Below are positions 21,434-33,398 of a DNA stretch of 64,000 nucleotides, one piece after another (within the stretch, counting starts at the first letter, position 1; each line of letters opens with the position of its first letter). The notes under the pieces are model-generated. The model did no database searches. It saw only the letters and a program-made list of their open reading frames with translations, and was not told the DNA's origin. Origin of the DNA: Portulaca oleracea. Lineage: Eukaryota > Streptophyta > Magnoliopsida > Caryophyllales > Portulacaceae. Position numbers and translations under genes: made by a program. The DNA is taken from contig CM055874.1 in assembly GCA_029582165.1 (NCBI GenBank), forward strand, positions 32,110,883 through 32,174,882, in the 5' to 3' direction.

Positions 21434-24400
21434 TGTAATAACCCACCCCAAAATCTTGTTTAATTATCTACTAATCACAGTAATTATTCAAACCGCGTTA
21501 TAAATTTTTCGCGTTTACCTTTATTTATCTAATTGTTTACTTATGGTTATCGGTGTCAAATCTCGTGCAGGAGATGGCTAAGATGCCGAACTATCGGTTT
21601 AAAAGTTTACTTTACACATTTATTTAATAAGTTAAAGTATTTCAGGTTATACGTTTTACGTTATAAATTTATTTACCGAGAAACGGTTATTATTTATCCG
21701 CCTCGATTTCTATATATATTTTACCGTTCCAATTTTAATATTTTTAAATTTCATTCCCCTTACATTGTTTCAAGTGGTAATTTTACTCATTTTATCCTAT
21801 TTTAATCCAAGTCCTAATTTATTTTACCCAAAGTGTTACCAATTAATTTTCTTGAGTACAAATTAATTATTTTTAGTCTAGTACATTTACAATTGCTTTA
21901 TTTTAATCAGAGTTTCAGATTTAATTAAAGTTCTAATGGTGTCCTAAGTTAATTAGTTAAGGTTATATTAGTAGTGTTAGAAGAGGTTAGGGGCTTATTT
22001 GCTTCATTCTAATTCAAACCCATCTATCACACTTTCTCTCTCTACCTTCTCTTCCTCCCTGTCCTGCCCGAGAAACCAGCAGCCCCTGCCACCGTTTTCC
22101 GGCCACCGGCGCCGCTTCCGCCGCCGTGCTCAGGTGGTCACCGGCCACCCTCCTCCCTCTCTTGTGTTTTCATCAATTTTTAACCCCAAGGGTGATCTCT
22201 CAAACCCCCAAATTCAATTCTTTTATACCCTAATCTGAATTCTATGTTGTTTATATGTATTTCTTGTAATTTTTCATCTCTTTCACTCTCTTTTAGTATG
22301 AATTCAAAGTTATAATTGTATTGGTTAAGTTAGGGTTTGAGTTTGGAGTATGTGCATGTGTATTTGGATGAGTTCTTGAGGTTTTCTTGTTGAATTCTTG
22401 TTGGATATGGTTATAATCTTGATGCATGTGAGTTTCTTGATAAGTTTCTGAGTATTAAGGGCTGATTATATATGTTAAGATTATTATTTAAGTGTTGTCA
22501 TGTTTAATTTGGGTGAATTAGTGAGATTTTGGTGCAAGAGTTCAAGAACAAGTCCTTTATGTTGAGTTTATGTTTAATCCATGGTTGCATGTGGGTTTTA
22601 AGCTCTTTTGATGAGTTAACTTTCAAGGTTTAATTCTGGAAATATAGTGGATTATAGCCAAAGTGAAGTTTGGTTGAGAATTAGTATGAATTAAGGGCTA
22701 AAAGTATCATTAGAGCTGAAATTAAGAACAAATTAGGCTCTGTTTCAATTCTGGAAATTTACAGTATTATAAAAGTGGGATTTTTGCCCAGATTTTTACT
22801 CCATTTGATAGCTTAAGGTGTTAGCAAACCATAGGCTTTGGAATTTCTAATTTCCGACATGATTAGCCCGAGTTATGACCAAAACCGTGAAGGTACAATT
22901 TTATATACGAATTCTGAGTCAGTGTTTTGAGGGCTGTTTTTCGTCCCTTTGGAGACCTCTTTGGTTTTTATGGTAAACATGAAAGTTTTAGGCCTCATTG
23001 CGAGCTTTCCGGAAAGATATGGTTTGTATTTATACGATGTCGGAGTATGAGATATGAGCCCGGGAAGAAGGGCTGTCTTCTTGAAGTTTCTGCAGTTTAC
23101 CCTTTATAAAATTCCACCTTTAAGGCCCTAAACCAAGTCAATAGGGACTTTAAGCATTGATAAGTTATGGTTATATGTCATAATCTTAGGTTAAAGTTTT
23201 AAGGGGGATAAGTATGGTTTTGGAAGCCTAAGTGTGTCCTAAGGTCTTTTAGCCAAGAGTGGTGTTTTAAACACAAGTTATACATATCTCCCAATAAGTG
23301 TTAGCTTAAGAGTTCAATATCTTTGAATTGATCAAGGTTTTATCTAGCTAGTGACTTCCAAGTTCTAAATAACTCTCAAGTTAAGTTCCTCTAAGTTCTC
23401 AACTCAAAATTTATTCCTCAAATTCCTTTATTCATTCTTCTTTCATCAATCGTGTCATCGACATCGTTTTTCTCTAAATAAGTCTAGAGGAACCCTTTTA
23501 ATCTCAGTTTCACCTTCAATCTTTGGTTCTTATACTTCATTAATCTAAGCTATCTTTTCAAGGTTCAAGTGTCCTTCTTTGATTTCACCTTTCTACATCA
23601 ATTTCTCTATGTAATTTCATTCCGGAATTCCTAATTTATTCTACTCCAACTTCTGACCGGGCCCATTTTGGAGCCCTTCCTCTCGTTTTTAGCTTCTGGT
23701 GTTGTCAACAAAGTTGTAGATTATGTTTTTCCCTATTTCGGGATGTACTCTTTCACTTCGTTTCGATTTTCCTAACTCAAGTTATGATATAAACTCTATT
23801 TTCTAGACAACCTGAAATTTTATTCCTAAAGTTATTTCATTGATATTACTAAGTTTCTAAACTTGTGAATCTAATTTAGAACCTTATTCGGTTCTTCATT
23901 TCTATTTATTCTTATTTTAGTTGACAAGTTTCGAAAGCCATCTCCAAGCCGAGCTGCGCCACCAAGGCCTCTAGCGTCCCAAGGTACGCGAATTGTCCAG
24001 CTTTTACGATCCAAATTATAGTCATAATTCATTCAATTTATACCATGTCAAGTTTTATGGTTTACAATGACTTTATATTTAACAGTGGACCCGCATTCTA
24101 TGCTTCTATTTACTTTCATGTTTTAGCACTCCTGATCAGAGTGCCTTGACCTGGCCAGTGTCGACTGCTTAGCAGTCAATCATTCCAAGTTTAGATCAAC
24201 TTGGGCATACGCGTGTGTGAGGTGCTTGCACTGATCGTAAGGGTTCCACCTACTTTCTATCTTCATCGATTTATGTTATGCATATGTTTATGTTCATGTC
24301 ATGCAAGTCCTATCTTAACCCCTTCCCCGTTTTCAAAATGTTTTTAAAGGCCGGCACCAAAACCGTTTTCGAACGGTTTACGTGCTGGAGGTTTACGTAC

Positions 24401-24803
24401 TGAGTGTTTCCCCACTCACTTTTGCGTTGTTTAAATGTTTTGTTTTAGGAGGTTCGAGCTCCCAAGGCAAGGATAAGTCGGTTCCAAAATAGTTCAAGGA
24501 TCCCGAGGTAGTTCTCTATGGAATCCATCGGTTATCAAGGACAAGCAGGAGCGTTTGGAAGTTGTTCTAGTTTAAGCTATGTTTAAGTTTATGTATCTTA
24601 TCCAAAGGTTGTATAAGTTTTATATATGAAGGTTTTTAAGTTAGTAAGTTATCTTGTGGTTCTGAAAGTTTCTTTAGTGTTGTTGCCTTGTCTCTTTTGG
24701 GAGACGGCGGTAATGCCTCGACCTAAGGTGTTCCGCTACGCTAATCACAGGTTTGGGTTTCTAAGTATAGTCTTAATCTTGTGATTAAGGTTGGGGCGTT
24801 ACA
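21434..24803 (+). mobile_element. 3' LTR of the chromovirus (3370 bp)
   Basis: Near-identical to 12863-16233. The main structural difference is a short rearranged stretch near 23942-23965 (CCAAGCCGAGCTGCGCC versus CCAAGCCGCTATC), plus single-base indels near 23042, 23094 and 23690. Confidence 0.92.
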
Positions 24804-24808
24804 GCAAT

Positions 24809-25428
24809 ATACTGTAAAGGAACTCAAATCCAACCACTTCTTCCATGCAAATCTTATTTTCAAATTAATATTATTGATTTTACTTACTCTCTCCTTCATT
24901 TTTCCACCCAATTATAAAAATCCCTAATCAAAACTATGGATTGAAAATTAGAATAAAAAAGGGGCGTGATTGGGAGAAGTATCCGAACATACCTTAGCCA
25001 AGAACACTATTTGCATGTGACGTTCTTTCGAAGGTCGGAATGAAGCAACAGAAAAGCAGCTGGCGTAAGTTATTCCTGTCGCCGAACGGTAGGCCTAGCT
25101 TATTGAAATTGGGCATGCATTTGCATTGAAAGAATCGCATATCAAGCTTGATGACATAATCACACAACATTATCAAAATGAATGAGAAAGGACATCAAAA
25201 AGAAGTGAAGGGACATATCACATATCATAAAAAGGAGAAGGGACAGACTTGAGTGAGAAAGGAGAGAGAAAGATCTATGGAAGAGAGGGAGGATTAAGGG
25301 ATCGTCAACAATATAAAAGGAGGCATATTAAATCTGCATGAGTGAGAACAGAGAGTGAGAAGTAGCTCAAAGCCCAACTTTATTTTAGACCAAAATACCC
25401 CCGTACTGTAGACTGGAACAGTAATCAA
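24809..25428. other. Flank of the chromovirus; no gene confirmed
   Basis: It continues the pre-insertion sequence of 12857. A 60-codon minus-strand frame (24994-25176) in a less AT-rich patch has no recognised domain; it might be part of an old exon but cannot be supported. Confidence 0.3.
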
Positions 25429-25550
25429 ATTTACTGTTCATTTCTACAGTAACAATCTTAAAGGAGATTTCTACATTTAAGGTACAGTGATTTACTGTTC
25501 ATTTCTACAGTAACAATCTTAAAGGAGATTTCTACATTTAAGGTATAGTG
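25429..25550. repeat. 61-bp tandem duplication
   Basis: Two copies starting at 25429 and 25490, each opening with ATTTACTGTTCATTTCTACA; they are identical except for one or two bases. Confidence 0.95.
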
Positions 25551-26054
25551 ATAGTGATATGGAATATTTTAGGACAAGTCTAAATAAAATATTCATTTTA
25601 TATCAATTAATTATATTAATTGTATTTAATTAATTTTGATTGCTATTGTATATTTTCATAAATAATAATTGACAATCAAATCAAATTTAAATTATATTTA
25701 ATTTTAATTAAATGAAAATTAAATTAAATTTTAATTAAATTAAAATTAAAATTAAAATTTAATTTTAATTTAATTTTTATATTATGTAGAGAATTTATTC
25801 AATATTAGTATATTAAAATTTATATTTATAATTGTTATATCAGCAACTAGACTAGTCTTATTAAAAAAAGTAATTAAGAAAATGCTACTAGCTATATGAG
25901 GAGTACAAATTAAATCTATTGATTATATTCCTTATATTTACTATATCCATAGACAATAATTTATATTAAAATTAATTACTATAATTGAAAAGAAAAACTA
26001 ATCAACATATGTCTTTTCTTACATATTTACAAATTCCTCCACACTTTAAGAGCA
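25551..26054. other. Very AT-rich DNA; no gene seen
   Basis: Dominated by alternating TTTAATTAAATT-like motifs (25610-25780) that could form many weak hairpins. No ORF or transposon end recognised. Confidence 0.4.
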
Positions 26055-26439
26055 AAAAGTTACTTAGAGGTACCCTAACTTTTGGTGAAATGTTTTTCGG
26101 GTACCCCAACTTTTCAAAACTAATTTTGGGGTACCCTTACTTTTAGGATTAGAAATTACTAGGTGAATTTGCGGTCAATGATTTGAATTCACCGGTGAGT
26201 TTAAAGAGGGAAATTGATTAATGTTTTTTTTGGACGAAAATGTCCTTTGTTTGTTAAAAAAAAAGCTCGTTAATAACACCCCCCACTCCAATCAAAGTGT
26301 GGTGTTTTCGGTTGCAAAAAACGAGTTCGAAAACGAAATTGGGATATAAATTTTGGGGTTCACTTGTCATTTGGGGGTCAATTGGGATATAATTTTGAAA
26401 ATGAATTTTTGATATAAAGGGAATTTGGGTTCTTGGCTG

Positions 26440-26545
26440 TGGTTTAGCTAACTAGGGTTTAGGGTTTTGGGATTAAGGTTTAGGGTTTTTCGGTTAGTTG
26501 AGGTAATTAGGGTTATGGGTTCTGGTCTAATTAGGGTTTAGGGCA
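26440..26545. repeat. Telomere-like TTTAGGG motifs
   Basis: Several degenerate TTTAGGG units (TAGGGTTTAGGGTTTTGGG and related) lie just outside the CACTA left end. The plant telomere unit is TTTAGGG. The run is short and impure, so it may be chance, a telo-box cluster or a repair scar. Confidence 0.5.
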
Positions 26546-26988
26546 TTATAATCAATCTTTGTCAAAAATTAGGGGTACAAAAAAAGTGACTTTTACCAAC
26601 AGATTGTCTGTGACAGATATTTTATCTGTTGGTAAAAGTACTTATTTACAACAGATTAAACATATGTTGGTATTATCAATAATTTACCAACACTTAGAAT
26701 ATCTGTTGGTAAAATAATTTTTATACCAACAGATAAAAATTTAACTGTTAGTATTATTTTTAGAGTACCTACAATTAAAATATATGTTGGTATTATAGCT
26801 TTTTTTACCAACAATTAATATGAGATAGAAAATTTATGTTGGTATTATTCATCTAATAAATATCAAGCGTCATACTAAGAATAAAAAGAATCTCTGGTAA
26901 AACCAAACGAATAGACTTTTGAGAAAAACTGAACCCTATGTCTTCCGTCCCAATTCGCTCAAACCTAACTCAGAACCCTAATTTCACT

Positions 26989-27319
26989 GGTCCACCAGTC
27001 GACGGTCCTGCTATGTCCCTCGTCGGAGACGATCTCCGGGGCCAAGTACCCATGGGTCCCGATGAGCAACATCGAGCGGACATCCACCGGCTCGGCCACG
27101 AACTCCGGGTCGGGTTGAAGCAAGACACCGTCGAGTCGCCGAGACCATGTATTTTGGGATGATGCATGAAGACGACGACGACGAAGAAGAAGTGGTGGGC
27201 TCCGGCCTTGAACCCGATTGTGTCGGCTTCGGATCCGGGTTGGATGAGGCTGTTATTATCTGCAGTGTAGGAGCCGATTGGCAGTCGCTGATTAAGGAGA
27301 GATCGAAATCAGTGAGCAT
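26989..27319 (-). pseudogene. Captured fragment of an AGC-VIII (WAG/PINOID-like) protein kinase
   Basis: On the minus strand one frame reads MLTDFDLSLISD, the DFD (DFG-equivalent) motif of plant AGC-VIII kinases, followed by a serine-rich insertion. After a frame change it continues [20 protein letters not shown], then [11 protein letters not shown] and TVDWWT, which is the activation-loop end, the APE motif and subdomain IX. Long insertions between DFD and APE typify this family. The N-lobe and the C-terminal lobe are absent, and at least one frameshift separates the two blocks. The fragment therefore cannot make an active kinase. It is antisense to the other two captured fragments. Confidence 0.75.
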
Positions 27320-28770
27320 GATTTCTCTTTGCTTTTGCTCTTCCTTTAGCTTTCTCTCTCAAATTTTAATTAATTTCCTACACTCCCATTCTGAGTATGT
27401 ATATTTGTCTTTTAAGCTATTGCAAATTGATGTGGTAAATGGATTTCTCTTCTTCAAACTAAGCAATTTGTTCTGTCTCTTGGCTTTGGTCATCAACTTT
27501 ATGCAGTTTGTTAAACTAATCTTCACAATAAGCAAAGATGGCAACGGTAGCACCCACAAATCAACCAGTAAGCTCTCTATGATTTATGAAGCTTATTTCA
27601 ATGTGATATGCGAGTATCTTGACAAGAATTTGAATGTTAATTTCGTCCATTGTAATCATCCTTGGTCATTCGAAATCTAGTCTCCCTAGAATTGTTTTCA
27701 TCTGCAAATGAGTTGAGAGTATTCTATGATCTAGAACAAACATTTCTTGGTGCTTCATTGTGGGGATACTTGTACTGCAAATGAGTTATGGAAATCTAGT
27801 CCATCACTTTGTGCCTCTGTTAAGGGAATGAGCAGTGGCTTTTGTAAGGATCCTCAGATGAGGTTGAGGCCTAGCTGGCACTCTCTTTTTTTTGTTTTGT
27901 TTTGTGTTTGGGACTGCAACATAGTCCGGAGGATTTTGAGCTTATAATATTACACTTGCAGTTAGTTTTCATACTCTTTTTGTGTTTTTCTTTGGGGGAT
28001 GGGGGTAATTCTTTTCCATGTTTGATCGAGACATTCTGTAGTTCCACTTGATCATGAATGGGAAGGACAACAAGCTTATACTGACAGTTTAGGGTAATGT
28101 AGCAAACATGCTCTCACTTGGTAATTTGTATTCTCACTGTAGCTACTAGCTGCTGTGGTGCTGACGAGCGTAACAGGTCTTTGCCAAAGTCTCTGGCACA
28201 TTTTGATGTCAAGCAATATCTTTCACTTGTAAATTGTTAATTTTTAGTTCGAATTTTACTTGCTATGGAGCATGACTGCGTTGCGACAATATCTTTGTGA
28301 TGAACAATCAAATGATTGGCAATGAACTCCTGCCAACCACTCTATATATGCCCATTGACTGGACAACATAGATTGATGCCACAACTTGATGAGGATGTGC
28401 ATTCGTCTTGCTTATAGGCTATAGTTAGGCATTTCTCAGAAGTAGAAAAGACAAGTTTGCTTTGTGTTGGTAATGAGAAAATGTACTGCAAGAATACTGT
28501 TTTGGGGCGGGGTTGGGGATTGCATAATGCATAGTTTGCATCCTACAAATAGAGGGGGGAAATATATAAAGCTTGCAAGAGACTTAACTGTGTATTTCCG
28601 TTAGAGTAGCTCCAATCATTGAGCTAATTTGTTTTTCTTTTCAAGAATCTTATGTCCGTCTATCTAGTTCTTATGTAAAACTAAGACGTACACATATAGA
28701 TGTTGTTTCTGTGGAGCATGTTAGATATTGCATTCAGAGCTGATCCTTTTTTTTTTGGCTCCATATTCAG
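27320..28770. other. CACTA interior between captured fragments
   Basis: No family was recognised in most of this stretch. A short exon-like piece reads MATVAPTNQP at 27538-27567 and ends at a GTAAGC donor; it could be the first exon of another captured gene, but ten residues are too few to tell. The 177-codon plus frame from 27147 runs antisense over the kinase fragment and is probably not a gene. Confidence 0.35.
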
Positions 28771-29040
28771 CTCTTATTGGAGGGGTTGCTCTTGGATTTG
28801 TGAATCCCACTCTTGGTTGTATGGCTGATAAGTACTACTTGTCTAAAGTAAGCACATTTTGTATATTTATAATTTCAGGTGAGGTTTGGTTATGTTTTAA
28901 TCCTTAAATTTTTCCATTGCTAATGGGTTTATGAAATTCTCAATATATTGGTATATACACTTTATGCCGCAGGCTTGACATTGCGAAGCAAAGAAATTGG
29001 AGAAGTTGCAGAAGCTTGGCCTGCAGGGCTTTTCCGACTG
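28771..29040 (+). pseudogene. Captured fragment of a BASS4-type chloroplast sodium/metabolite cotransporter (two exons)
   Basis: Exon one (28771-28848, AG before, GT after) encodes ALIGGVALGFVNPTLGCMAD and then KYYLSK. Exon two (28973-29040, AG before, GT after) encodes LTLRSKEIGEVAEAWPAGLF. Plant BASS4 proteins contain a segment of the form 'NPSLGC.ADKY.LS...GLTLR.EEIG.AAEAWP.GLFGL' near the first membrane helices. The roughly ten residues normally between these blocks are missing, implying a lost small exon. Splice sites are intact, so a chimeric transcript is possible, but a functional transporter is not. Confidence 0.7.
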
Positions 29041-29434
29041 GTATGGACTTAGGTCTCACACTAAAACTTTATCATTTACTTGAGACACAACCGAAAACGA
29101 AAAAATTTATCCAACTTGAAAAAATTGACTAACTTTTGTAGAAATGTTTTGAAACTAAACTCTCCCTAAATTAGTTAAACCTGCTAAATATAAAAAAGAG
29201 AAAATGTATCTAAATTAATGAAAACCAGCTTGTGTGGCATTTTTCACCTGAGTTGAAATGGTGAGCCCATCCCTAGCCTGTATTCCTCGCGTAACCAGTA
29301 ATGTATTCCTAGGATTTCACATGTAATCTTTGGAATCATTAATTGAGATGATTAAAAAAAGCTTATTCGCGTGATATCTCTACTCCCCCTGTGTGCCCTA
29401 ACTCTTTTGACATTCGGATTTATTTACATTACAG
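29041..29434. other. CACTA interior, intron-like; no gene seen
   Basis: AT-rich spacer between the BASS4-like and tRNase Z-like pieces, without a recognisable exon. Confidence 0.4.
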
Positions 29435-29947
29435 ACATGGTATTGTCTCCTGAGATAGCATTCACGGGCGATACAACATCATATTTTATGCTTGAACCGT
29501 GTAATGTTGATGCCCTGAGGGCAAAGATTCTCATTACAGAGGTAAACATTTTATTTCAAGGCCATTTCTGTCATTTCTGTTTCTTGTCTGATGGGATCAT
29601 TCTTTGCAAATTCAACTTGTGTGTTGAATTGTTGGCTAATTAGCTGCTGGGCATGGTCTCTTGAACAATAATACCGTAAATTTAGTCTGATGATAGTGAT
29701 AGTACTAGAGAAGCTTCAATGTTCGGTGATTTCTTTAACTTGGATGGCTCCTTCTTCTCTTTGTCATTGCTGAGATATCTATGTTCGTTAATAGATGTGT
29801 GTGATTATCATTTACATGCACTTGTGAGACTTCCAAGCTTTTCTAGTTTTCTTTCTGAGATGTAGATGCTCTTAACAGGCAACTTTTATTGACGATGGAT
29901 TTAGCATTGAAGATGCACGTGAGCGTGGTCATACTCATCTGTTTGAG
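29435..29947 (+). pseudogene. Captured fragment of a plant tRNase Z (two exons)
   Basis: Exon one (29435-29541) encodes SPEIAFTGDTTSYFML and ends DALRAKILITE. Exon two (29879-29947) encodes ATFIDDGFSIEDARERGHTH. Both have AG and GT borders and join in phase. tRNase Z removes the 3' trailer of precursor tRNAs. Its metallo-beta-lactamase fold has an 'FTGDT' metal-ligand motif and, downstream, 'ESTF.DD....A...GH.H', both matched here. The main HXHXDH motif and the rest of the protein are absent. Only a core piece was captured. Confidence 0.75.
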
Positions 29948-30780
29948 GTAATAATAAAAGAAAGCGAATAAATTGAACATATTTTCCACTGATATATTGC
30001 TGCTTATGTTATTTTATGTCAGGGCCTTGAGCTCTCAATTATTCACTTTTAGAACATTTTCTTTAGTTTAATTATTTTTGTACTCAGTGTAACCAACTTG
30101 AATAACCAACTTTTGTACTCAGCGTAATTTCTTTTTCGTATTTTGCTCACTATTTTTTAATTATCTTTTATTGTTTAGGATTTCACATGTATCTAAATTA
30201 ATAAAAACCAACTTTTGTATTGCTTATGCTACTTTCAGCATTATGTGCCTTCCCTTTGTTGCGGTGAGTACGTTACTTTCAATTTCCAACCTAAAAGGCT
30301 TCTTGCTTTTGCCAAATACAAGGTATTGTATCTGTTTGTTTTGGTTCTCATTTGATCTTTTAGGTTTATGTTTGTTGATGATTTGGATTGGAATTTATAG
30401 TTTGTGATTTGGAATTTCGGATACTGAACTGGTCTTTTAGGTTTACTTTCAATTTGTTTGAAGATGATTCCGATGCCGGCGTCGATGAATTTTATGAAGA
30501 TATCGGTGAAGAAAATGTAGACCGAAAATATTAGATTTAGGCTCTATTTTTTGTTTAAAGTATGATTCTTTTGTATTTATTTAGTTTGGTCAACTATTTA
30601 GTTTCATTTTGGTCTTTTAACTCAGTACAATTGAGAAGATCCAATGAATGAAATTTTAATTTATTTTTTATATGTATTTTGACTAATTTAATTTGCAACA
30701 GAATATATATGTTTTAGAATTGCGTCAATTGTATCATCATAGGTTGTATTTGTAGGATAATGTCTATTAATTGAGTGGAA
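29948..30780. other. CACTA interior 3' of the captured fragments
   Basis: An open acidic tail, DEFYEDIGEENVDRKY followed by a stop, lies at about 30440-30534 and may be the end of a captured or transposon-coded protein; no family was recognised. The rest is AT-rich. Confidence 0.35.
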
Positions 30781-31768
30781 AATGTATTACCAACAGATAA
30801 AGTGTGTTGGGAATATTTTAACCGCCTAAAAATACATTCTCCAACATTTAAATTTGATGGTAAAGGTGATGTATTTCCAGCAAACTTTAACTGTTGGTAT
30901 AAGATTTCCAATAACAACAGAACATAATTGTTGGTAATAGTGCGCAATACCAACAGAACACAATATCTGTTGGTAATACTTTTACAATCAGGTTTATTTC
31001 CAACAGTCTAGTGACAGATAATTATCTGTTGGTAAAACTTTGTACCAACAGATATTGTACTTTTACCAACAGATAAGCCTTGTTGGTAAAAGCCATTTTT
31101 TTTGTAGTGGGTATTTCGGTCAATTTATCTAATCAATCGGAGTTTCACCGGAAATTCACCTAGTAATTTCTAATCCTAAAAGTAAGGGTACCCTAAAATT
31201 AGTTTTGAAAAGTTGGGGTAACAAAAAATTGTTTTTTTAAAAGTTAGGGTACCTCTAAGTAATTTTTTGTGAGCATTCATTGCAGTTTCGCCATTTTAAC
31301 CTAGGTAAATTAAATTTTCTTCTTTTATATGTTGTTATATATTTTTTATTGATTTTTCCTCATTAAAAATTAGGCTTGGAGTAAAATTTTATAACTCAGT
31401 ATATAGATTTAAAGCAATAAATATGATTTTTGAGCTACAATATTTTCATTTCATAACACATATCCTTATAATAATATATTTTTAATAATTTTTACCGTTA
31501 AAACTTACAGAAACTTAAGGCCAAAAGGGTTTTTTTTTCCTTTTCTAGCTACAAATGATATGTATGACGTCCCTCATTCCTATGCCCTTAAGGCTACCTT
31601 TCTCTCAGAAAAAAAGGATAATTGGATTCTACTAATCCGTATTTTTTGTAATTGTACAATAATATTACCTATTTTTTTTATACGCTAGTGGTCCCAAAAA
31701 AATAAAATTATATTTTTTTGATACCAAATCTATCTCCATATTCTCACTTTGAATTTTTTTGTATTTTC

Positions 31769-31992
31769 TGTTATAAAACAATATTAGATGAACGCAATAC
31801 AAAGAGAATAATAGAGAAGAACAATAGAGACACAGAGAAATTGAGGGAGGAGAATGAGCGATCTTTTATTCATAACCCACGAGGGGTATTTATACTAATT
31901 GCATAGTGAGATCACATGAGAAAATTCCTCCTAAACCCTAACCACCTAAGAGATATTGATGGACATTCACAAATAAATATTATTTCATAACA
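31769..31992 (-). mobile_element. 3' LTR of the minus-strand copia element (224 bp)
   Basis: Matches 37755-37978 almost exactly. The polypurine tract CTCCCCCTTGA (plus-strand reading) lies at 31993-32003. Confidence 0.9.
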
Positions 31993-32003
31993 CTCCCCCT
32001 TGA

Positions 32004-33398
32004 ATGTCCATTATTCAAAGAATATGTCTCGTTAAAACCTTACTAGGAAAACCCGATGGGACAAAACCTAGTTTAGGAAAAAGAGTACATATTTTTTTAT
32101 ACGCAAACATATGTTGCCTCATTAAAAACCTTTCTACGGAAAACTCAGTGGGACAAAACCTCAGATAAGGGAAAAAGAGTACAATGCGTATTACTTCCCC
32201 TGATGAGAACATCAATTAAGATCTTTGAATTGATGTAATTCAACTTCATGACTGACTTGATACATTAATCAACTTAATTCTCACTTGAACGAATTTGCTT
32301 AGCGTGCACATAACTAGTATGTGATCAAGTGTCATATGATTTAGGTAAATATCCATAGCTAATCAAACTAACTTTGAGCTGATGAGGATAATAAACATCT
32401 ACATCGCTAGTACCATCGAGGCACCGAAATAGGTTAGATCATGTATGATTAGCAAGATACGTCAGTGCTTCAATATCATTTAAATACGACACTTCAGGAC
32501 CCAAATACAGTACTTCAGGACTCAAATACGGTCTTCAGGATCGTTAAATTTCTCATCATCTTTTCGGGATCGAAAGGGGGTTGTTTTCATATCAAATGAC
32601 CATACCACTGCCGGGGTACTTAAAGGGAGTGATTTTCTCATGCAACATTATCTTAGCACTTTGCTACATAAATTAATTTATGCATGTAAGATCATTCTCA
32701 AAATGTGCAACTTGTAAACCAAGGCAATAACAGATTTTACCAAAATCTTTCATTCCAAATATGCTTATAAAGCAATCCACAACTTTTGAGGCTCTTCGAG
32801 AGCTCAAACCATCAATAACATTTACAAACAATTATGATCCGGATCATTTAATCATTTCCTTTGATTATGCAATATGCATCCATATTGCTTTAATCACATA
32901 AATGTCTATCAACTAAATAACAAATATTCTCGAGAATTTTAATCTATGCTTCCGGCACTTTGAACCCTTCAGGAGTTCTATATAAACATCATTATCAAAA
33001 TTTTCATAAGCTATAGTGATATTTATAAGATGCATACTTAGCTTTTCATGTACTGCCAAATTTAAGGTATCGTGATGTAGTGACATGGACTACATAGGAA
33101 TATATTCCTTCATAGTTGATACCAAGTCTTTGCGAAAGCACTTATGCAACAAGTCACGTCTTGTCTTGTGCCTTATATCTCATAATCTCCCTTTCTCATT
33201 CTTTTTCACACAAAGACTTAACTGTATCCCACAAGTTGTACACCGGTTTGGTGTATGGACAACAGGTCCTGATATTTCCGATTTTACAAGCGAATCTAAT
33301 TCTTAAATGCATCTTTTCACTTGGCTAATCTCATCTTTGTCTGTGTTTATTAACAGACTTAAACTCATGATCCTCATGATTACTCACAATAGTGAGCG
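32004..33398 (-). other. Decayed 3' part of copia pol and 3' untranslated region
   Basis: No long frame survives. Phrases such as TTTTGTCCCACTGAGTTTTC (minus strand, about 32140-32160) are common in the 3' untranslated region of plant copia elements. The reverse transcriptase and RNase H that should lie here were not recognised. Confidence 0.5.

Larger units (their letters stand above)
12863..24803 (+). mobile_element. Ty3/gypsy chromovirus (Tekay-like) retrotransposon, 11.9 kb, young, RT-deleted
   Basis: Complete element with two 3.37 kb LTRs, flanked by the 5-bp target duplication GCAAT (12858-12862 and 24804-24808). Order: 5' LTR, tRNA-iMet primer site, leader, extra ORF of 259 codons, gag-pol ORF of 1016 codons, polypurine tract, 3' LTR. 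The Pol C-terminus (LVKVLWANQDTSEATWETEE, then YPHLF at the end) fits the chromodomain of Tekay-type chromoviruses. By eye the LTRs differ by about a dozen substitutions and a few short indels over 3.37 kb, so insertion was recent. Reverse transcriptase and RNase H are absent, so the copy must have been made with enzymes from a related element. Confidence 0.92.
26573..31109. mobile_element. CACTA (En/Spm-type) element, 4.5 kb, non-autonomous, carrying fragments of three host genes
   Basis: The right end read inward is CACTACAAAAAAAATGGC, a typical CACTA terminus. The left end is the matching but damaged GGGTACAAAAAAAGTGAC. Both subterminal regions (26591-26870 and 30781-31095) are packed with inverted and direct copies of ATCTGTTGGTA/TACCAACAGAT, the expected transposase-binding type of repeat. 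No transposase domain was found. Inside lie pieces of an AGC kinase (minus), BASS4 (plus) and tRNase Z (plus). The 3-bp target duplication could not be confirmed because the left tip is degraded. Confidence 0.8.
26055..31270. mobile_element. DNA element with about 115-bp terminal inverted repeats, split by a CACTA element
   Basis: The left end holds TTACTTAGAGGTACCCTAAC, then TACCCCAACTTTTCAAAACT and TTAGAAATTACTAGGTGAAT-like sequence. The right end carries the reverse complement of the same three phrases (31160-31265). GAGCA occurs on both outer sides (26050-26054 and 31271-31275) and may be a short target duplication. Removing the CACTA element leaves about 0.7 kb without coding capacity. 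The superfamily is not certain. Confidence 0.6.

Noticed and set aside
27147..27680. 177-codon plus-strand frame starting in an acidic DDDDEEE run
   Set aside because: It is antisense to the kinase fragment, whose serine codons create the acidic run; the rest is intron-like.
26055..31270. Treating the outer long inverted repeats as the ends of the CACTA element
   Set aside because: The outer repeats do not start with CACTA and lack TACCAACAGAT subterminal motifs, while clear CACTA-type ends lie inside them; nesting explains both.
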